Origin: Yponomeuta sedellus
Lineage: Eukaryota; Arthropoda; Insecta; Lepidoptera; Yponomeutidae
Direction: 5' to 3'
Length of the DNA stretch: 64,000 bases
NCBI GenBank assembly: GCA_934045075.1
Contig: OW203736.1
Coordinates: 7,044,609-7,108,608 of the forward strand
A program made the position numbers and the translations under genes. The notes below the pieces were generated by a model. That model searched no databases. It was not told the DNA's origin and was given only the letters and a program-made list of their open reading frames with translations. Shown piece after piece: positions 61,855 to 64,000 of this stretch; within the stretch, counting starts at the first letter, position 1; each line of letters opens with the position of its first letter.

Positions 61855-62222
61855 GGAGGCGCTCGTGGCCTGCTCGAACCGAGTGATTGAAGTCAATCAC
61901 TTGCGTTAAGCAACAACAGGCGTGGTCGGGAGTAGGATGGGTGACCGTCCCGTGACTACCGCTAGTGGCATTTTTTCCGAGCGCTTCCGTGCTTCGCCAG
62001 GCACGTTAAGACGTTCTTGGTGCCAGCTGTCATGTAATGGCAGTCGTTTAGCCATGTCAGGCCTTATGGGCGGCTTGATAACTTTTGACAGTATAATGCC
62101 CGCCACTGTCTTACAATTCTCCACCAACCCAGACTTTGTCCCCGTGGTGGAGTATGGCCTAACCTTCCTGCGATGCACGATGAGACCCGTTCTGCAGCAT
62201 GGGGTCATAAAAGGGTTCGATA
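61855..62222 (+). mobile_element. 5S-SINE, complete
   Basis: GGCGCTCGTGGCCTGCTCGA ACC, CTTGCGTTAAGCAACAACAG GCGTGGTCGGGAGTAGGATG GGTGACCGTCCCGTGAC, linker, AATGCCCGCCACTGTCTTAC, GGTGGAGTATGGCCTAACCT TCC, end AAAAGGGTTCGATA. The 100- and 136-codon frames over it are incidental shadows. Confidence 0.75.
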
Positions 62223-62600
62223 TCGGGTATTTCTTAGGTAAACTTTTAACTAAATTCCATTTCAGCCAAACCCCGACCTTCTGTCCATTCTATCCTTCTA
62301 AAGTGCTGGCTCAACTGTCCGGCTTTGCATAATTCAACGTCCTAAACGACACTCCCTTGAACAACTCATCAGACTAGGAACTTATTTATGCTCACGGCTA
62401 GCAGCCAAAGTGCATCCTGCAAGTCATCTTGAACTTTTCGAGGGCTGTGAGGGCGAGGGTTAAGACGGTTCGGAATGCTAACTAACGCTACCAATGGAAT
62501 AAAAATCATAGTTTGTTTTATAACACGTTTTTATCTAAAAGTGAACATGAGAAATCTTAACAACTGTGACTATAATTTTTAGAACCTACCACCGCTCTAC
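62223..62600. other. no gene seen
   Basis: Nothing recognised. Confidence 0.4.
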
Positions 62601-62605
62601 AGTAA

Positions 62606-63054
62606 GGCTGACATTCAGAGACGAATCCCAAGTTCACGCTTAGAGCAGTCTTAGCAAAGTAAACTAAAGTCATAATTAGTAAGGCGCCGAAATTTTCGTA
62701 TATTCACATTCGATCGGGAGCCGGAGTTAAGCACGAGCTAAGAGAAGAACTGTCTCAAGAAAGTCATCTGTATTGTCTATTATTTTTTAATGATGTAGTA
62801 AACACAATGCTAATCACAAACTCCAACCAAAACAATACGACAAAAAGGTAGGTAACCTCAAAGTGAAGAGAACCAAATGACAGATGACAATTCTAGGTTC
62901 AGGTAAAGTCACCAATATTGGCTACTTACACTAAGCTAAGTACCATTCCATACTCAACTTGAGATTCGATTCTGAATACGAAATATTTCTAAGTACGTGA
63001 TTTTGACATTTCTGAGATCGGTCTTACCTTAGTTTTCGTCTCTGAATGTCAGCC
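62606..63054. mobile_element. Harbinger-type MITE
   Basis: 20-bp perfect inverted ends GGCTGACATTCAGAGACGAA with 3-bp duplication TAA (62603-62605, 63055-63057). 449 bp, no long frame. The 3-bp TWA target fits PIF/Harbinger; the TIR differs from the 3998-4705 element, so it is another family. Confidence 0.7.
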
Positions 63055-63485
63055 TAAGTGCTGTCGCCTGTACTAAGTGACGAAAAGGCAATATTTTACT
63101 AGCAAACCTTACGTAACCTCTAACATTATACCCTGTTCTGATAAAGTCTAGTAATCTAGTTTCTCAACAAAACATGAAATGGGCATTATCGCAGTTTTGT
63201 AACCGAACCGGTTTCGGTTAGACGAGAAAGCTGGCCCTAGATTCTGTTAATGCATTGTAGTCCCGTGACAATTGCACGAAAACGTGGCGATTTCATTTCA
63301 TTGCTCCTTTAAGTCTAGGCCCGCACACGTATTAAACCTACTAGGCACCAATGGCATAAAACACGTCAAGTGGCCCGTCCATTTTTCTGTAATTGAAGTA
63401 TAATGCAGTAATTGAATTAAGGCCCTGGTGACAAACAGAATCTATTTTGGGCCTCGAGTCAAAAAGTCAACAGAAGGTATAGTAT
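63055..63485. other. no gene seen
   Basis: 63200-63300 resembles flank text near 43145-43215 (TAGATTCTGTTAATGCATTG, CATGAAATGGGC) only weakly. Nothing else. Confidence 0.35.
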
Positions 63486-63487
63486 TT

Positions 63488-63645
63488 TCTAAGGTTAACA
63501 CGAGTACTAGACCTAATTAAAAATGTTTTAATACGGAATTCACTCGTTTTACAATTTTCCGACGTTTCGGCACTTTTACAGGTGCCGTGGTCTCGGATGT
63601 CATCCGAGTGAAATCCGTATTAAAACAGTTTTTATTATCAACAGT
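63488..63645 (-). mobile_element. FB2 inverted dimer
   Basis: Reversed tail TTTTCTAAGGTTAACACGAG, reversed CAGTTTTAAT region and core (ATACGGAATTCACTCGTTTT, CCGACGTTTCGGCAC, GTGCCGTGGTCTCGGATG), then turn at about 63598 and the sense end (CATCCGAGTGAAATCCGTATTAAAACAG). Same design as 16375-16539. TSD not clear (AGGTAT at best). Confidence 0.65.
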
Positions 63646-63649
63646 AGGT

Positions 63650-64000
63650 ATTTGACACTTATATAATATATTACCGATAGTACAGGGTATCCTAATTTGG
63701 GACTAGGACCTAGAGTTTATACATACAACGATGGAGTCACGTGGTACAAACTCGCTCCATATAAATCGTCCTCAAACTATGACGTCACGACCTGCACGTA
63801 ACGCCTTAGAATGTAATCTTTTAAGTTTTTTTAATTATTATAGTAACTTTATTTTTGCATATTTTTTGATCCCGAAAAATCTTAATTATAAGATTTATTT
63901 TTAAACAAATTTTGATTTTCTATTTATTTTTCCTTAGTTTTTACATGTTTTACATGGTATAAAAGCAAAGTCACTCCAAACTAATTTAGAGGCTAGTGCC
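63650..64000. other. no gene seen
   Basis: AT-rich end of the window. The last bases (AATTTAGAGGCTAG) may be the start of another PalSINE, too short to call. Confidence 0.35.

Noticed and set aside
61906..62332. 136-codon gene
   Set aside because: Lies across a 5S-SINE and its flank; frame not kept in other copies.

Overview
This is eukaryotic, almost certainly insect and most likely lepidopteran (moth or butterfly) non-coding DNA: intergenic or the inside of a very large intron. It is AT-rich and has no long conserved reading frame, no rRNA gene, no functional tRNA gene, no operon and no CRISPR array. The lepidopteran assignment rests on the repeat content: tRNA-derived SINEs, Lep1-type Helitron-like repeats, the 'GGTTCCGTACCTCAAAAGG' repeat, and short 3' ends of several non-LTR retrotransposons with microsatellite tails. 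Nearly every open frame I examined lies in a repeat, a microsatellite or AT-rich DNA. The only candidate host-gene pieces are two 48-nt segments on the minus strand (17011-17058 and 57452-57499), each bounded by good splice signals and sharing intron-end sequence.

Families. PalSINE is a tRNA-promoter SINE whose copies are mostly head-to-head inverted dimers flanked by target-site duplications (TSDs). FB2 carries CCGACGTTTCGGCAC and has the same architecture. 5S-SINE has a head resembling 5S rRNA and a 3' half shared with a LINE. SINE-B and SINE-C are two more tRNA-derived families. LINE fragments fall into four types by C-terminal motif: K (LRWFGHV), R (SVGRP..RW and VQQW), J (QRGNAAS) and I (YAELxANLQ). 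DNA transposons include two elements with 3-bp TSDs of Harbinger type (one with a Myb/SANT-like remnant), a GC-rich hAT-like element and a paired MITE family.

Layout. 0-13 kb: SINE-B split by a PalSINE, a PalSINE split by a Harbinger-like element, several SINEs and an in-frame LINE 3' end. 13-26 kb: minisatellite, 5S-SINEs, Lep1-like repeats, LINE termini, hAT-like element, LINE-K. 26-38 kb: CATA array, minimal PalSINE hairpin, quieter DNA at 28-29 kb, an 18-bp minisatellite, the GAGAC array. 38-52 kb: successive 5S-SINE and PalSINE insertions at one target, a MITE pair, CATA and TATC arrays. 52-64 kb: inverted LINE-K pieces, several palindromes, the second putative microexon, two large palindromic PalSINEs at 60-61.6 kb and a Harbinger-type MITE.

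The most notable signal is recurrent palindrome formation in retroposed DNA. PalSINE and FB2 copies start with an inverted arm whose outer edge is fixed at an internal oligo-T run (a possible Pol III terminator), continue through a variable junction into a sense arm, and end with the family's 3' tail, all between TSDs. This fits two reverse-transcription events, one from each side of the cut target, joined head to head. Simple snap-back hairpins with loops of about 4 nt occur in other families in the same window.
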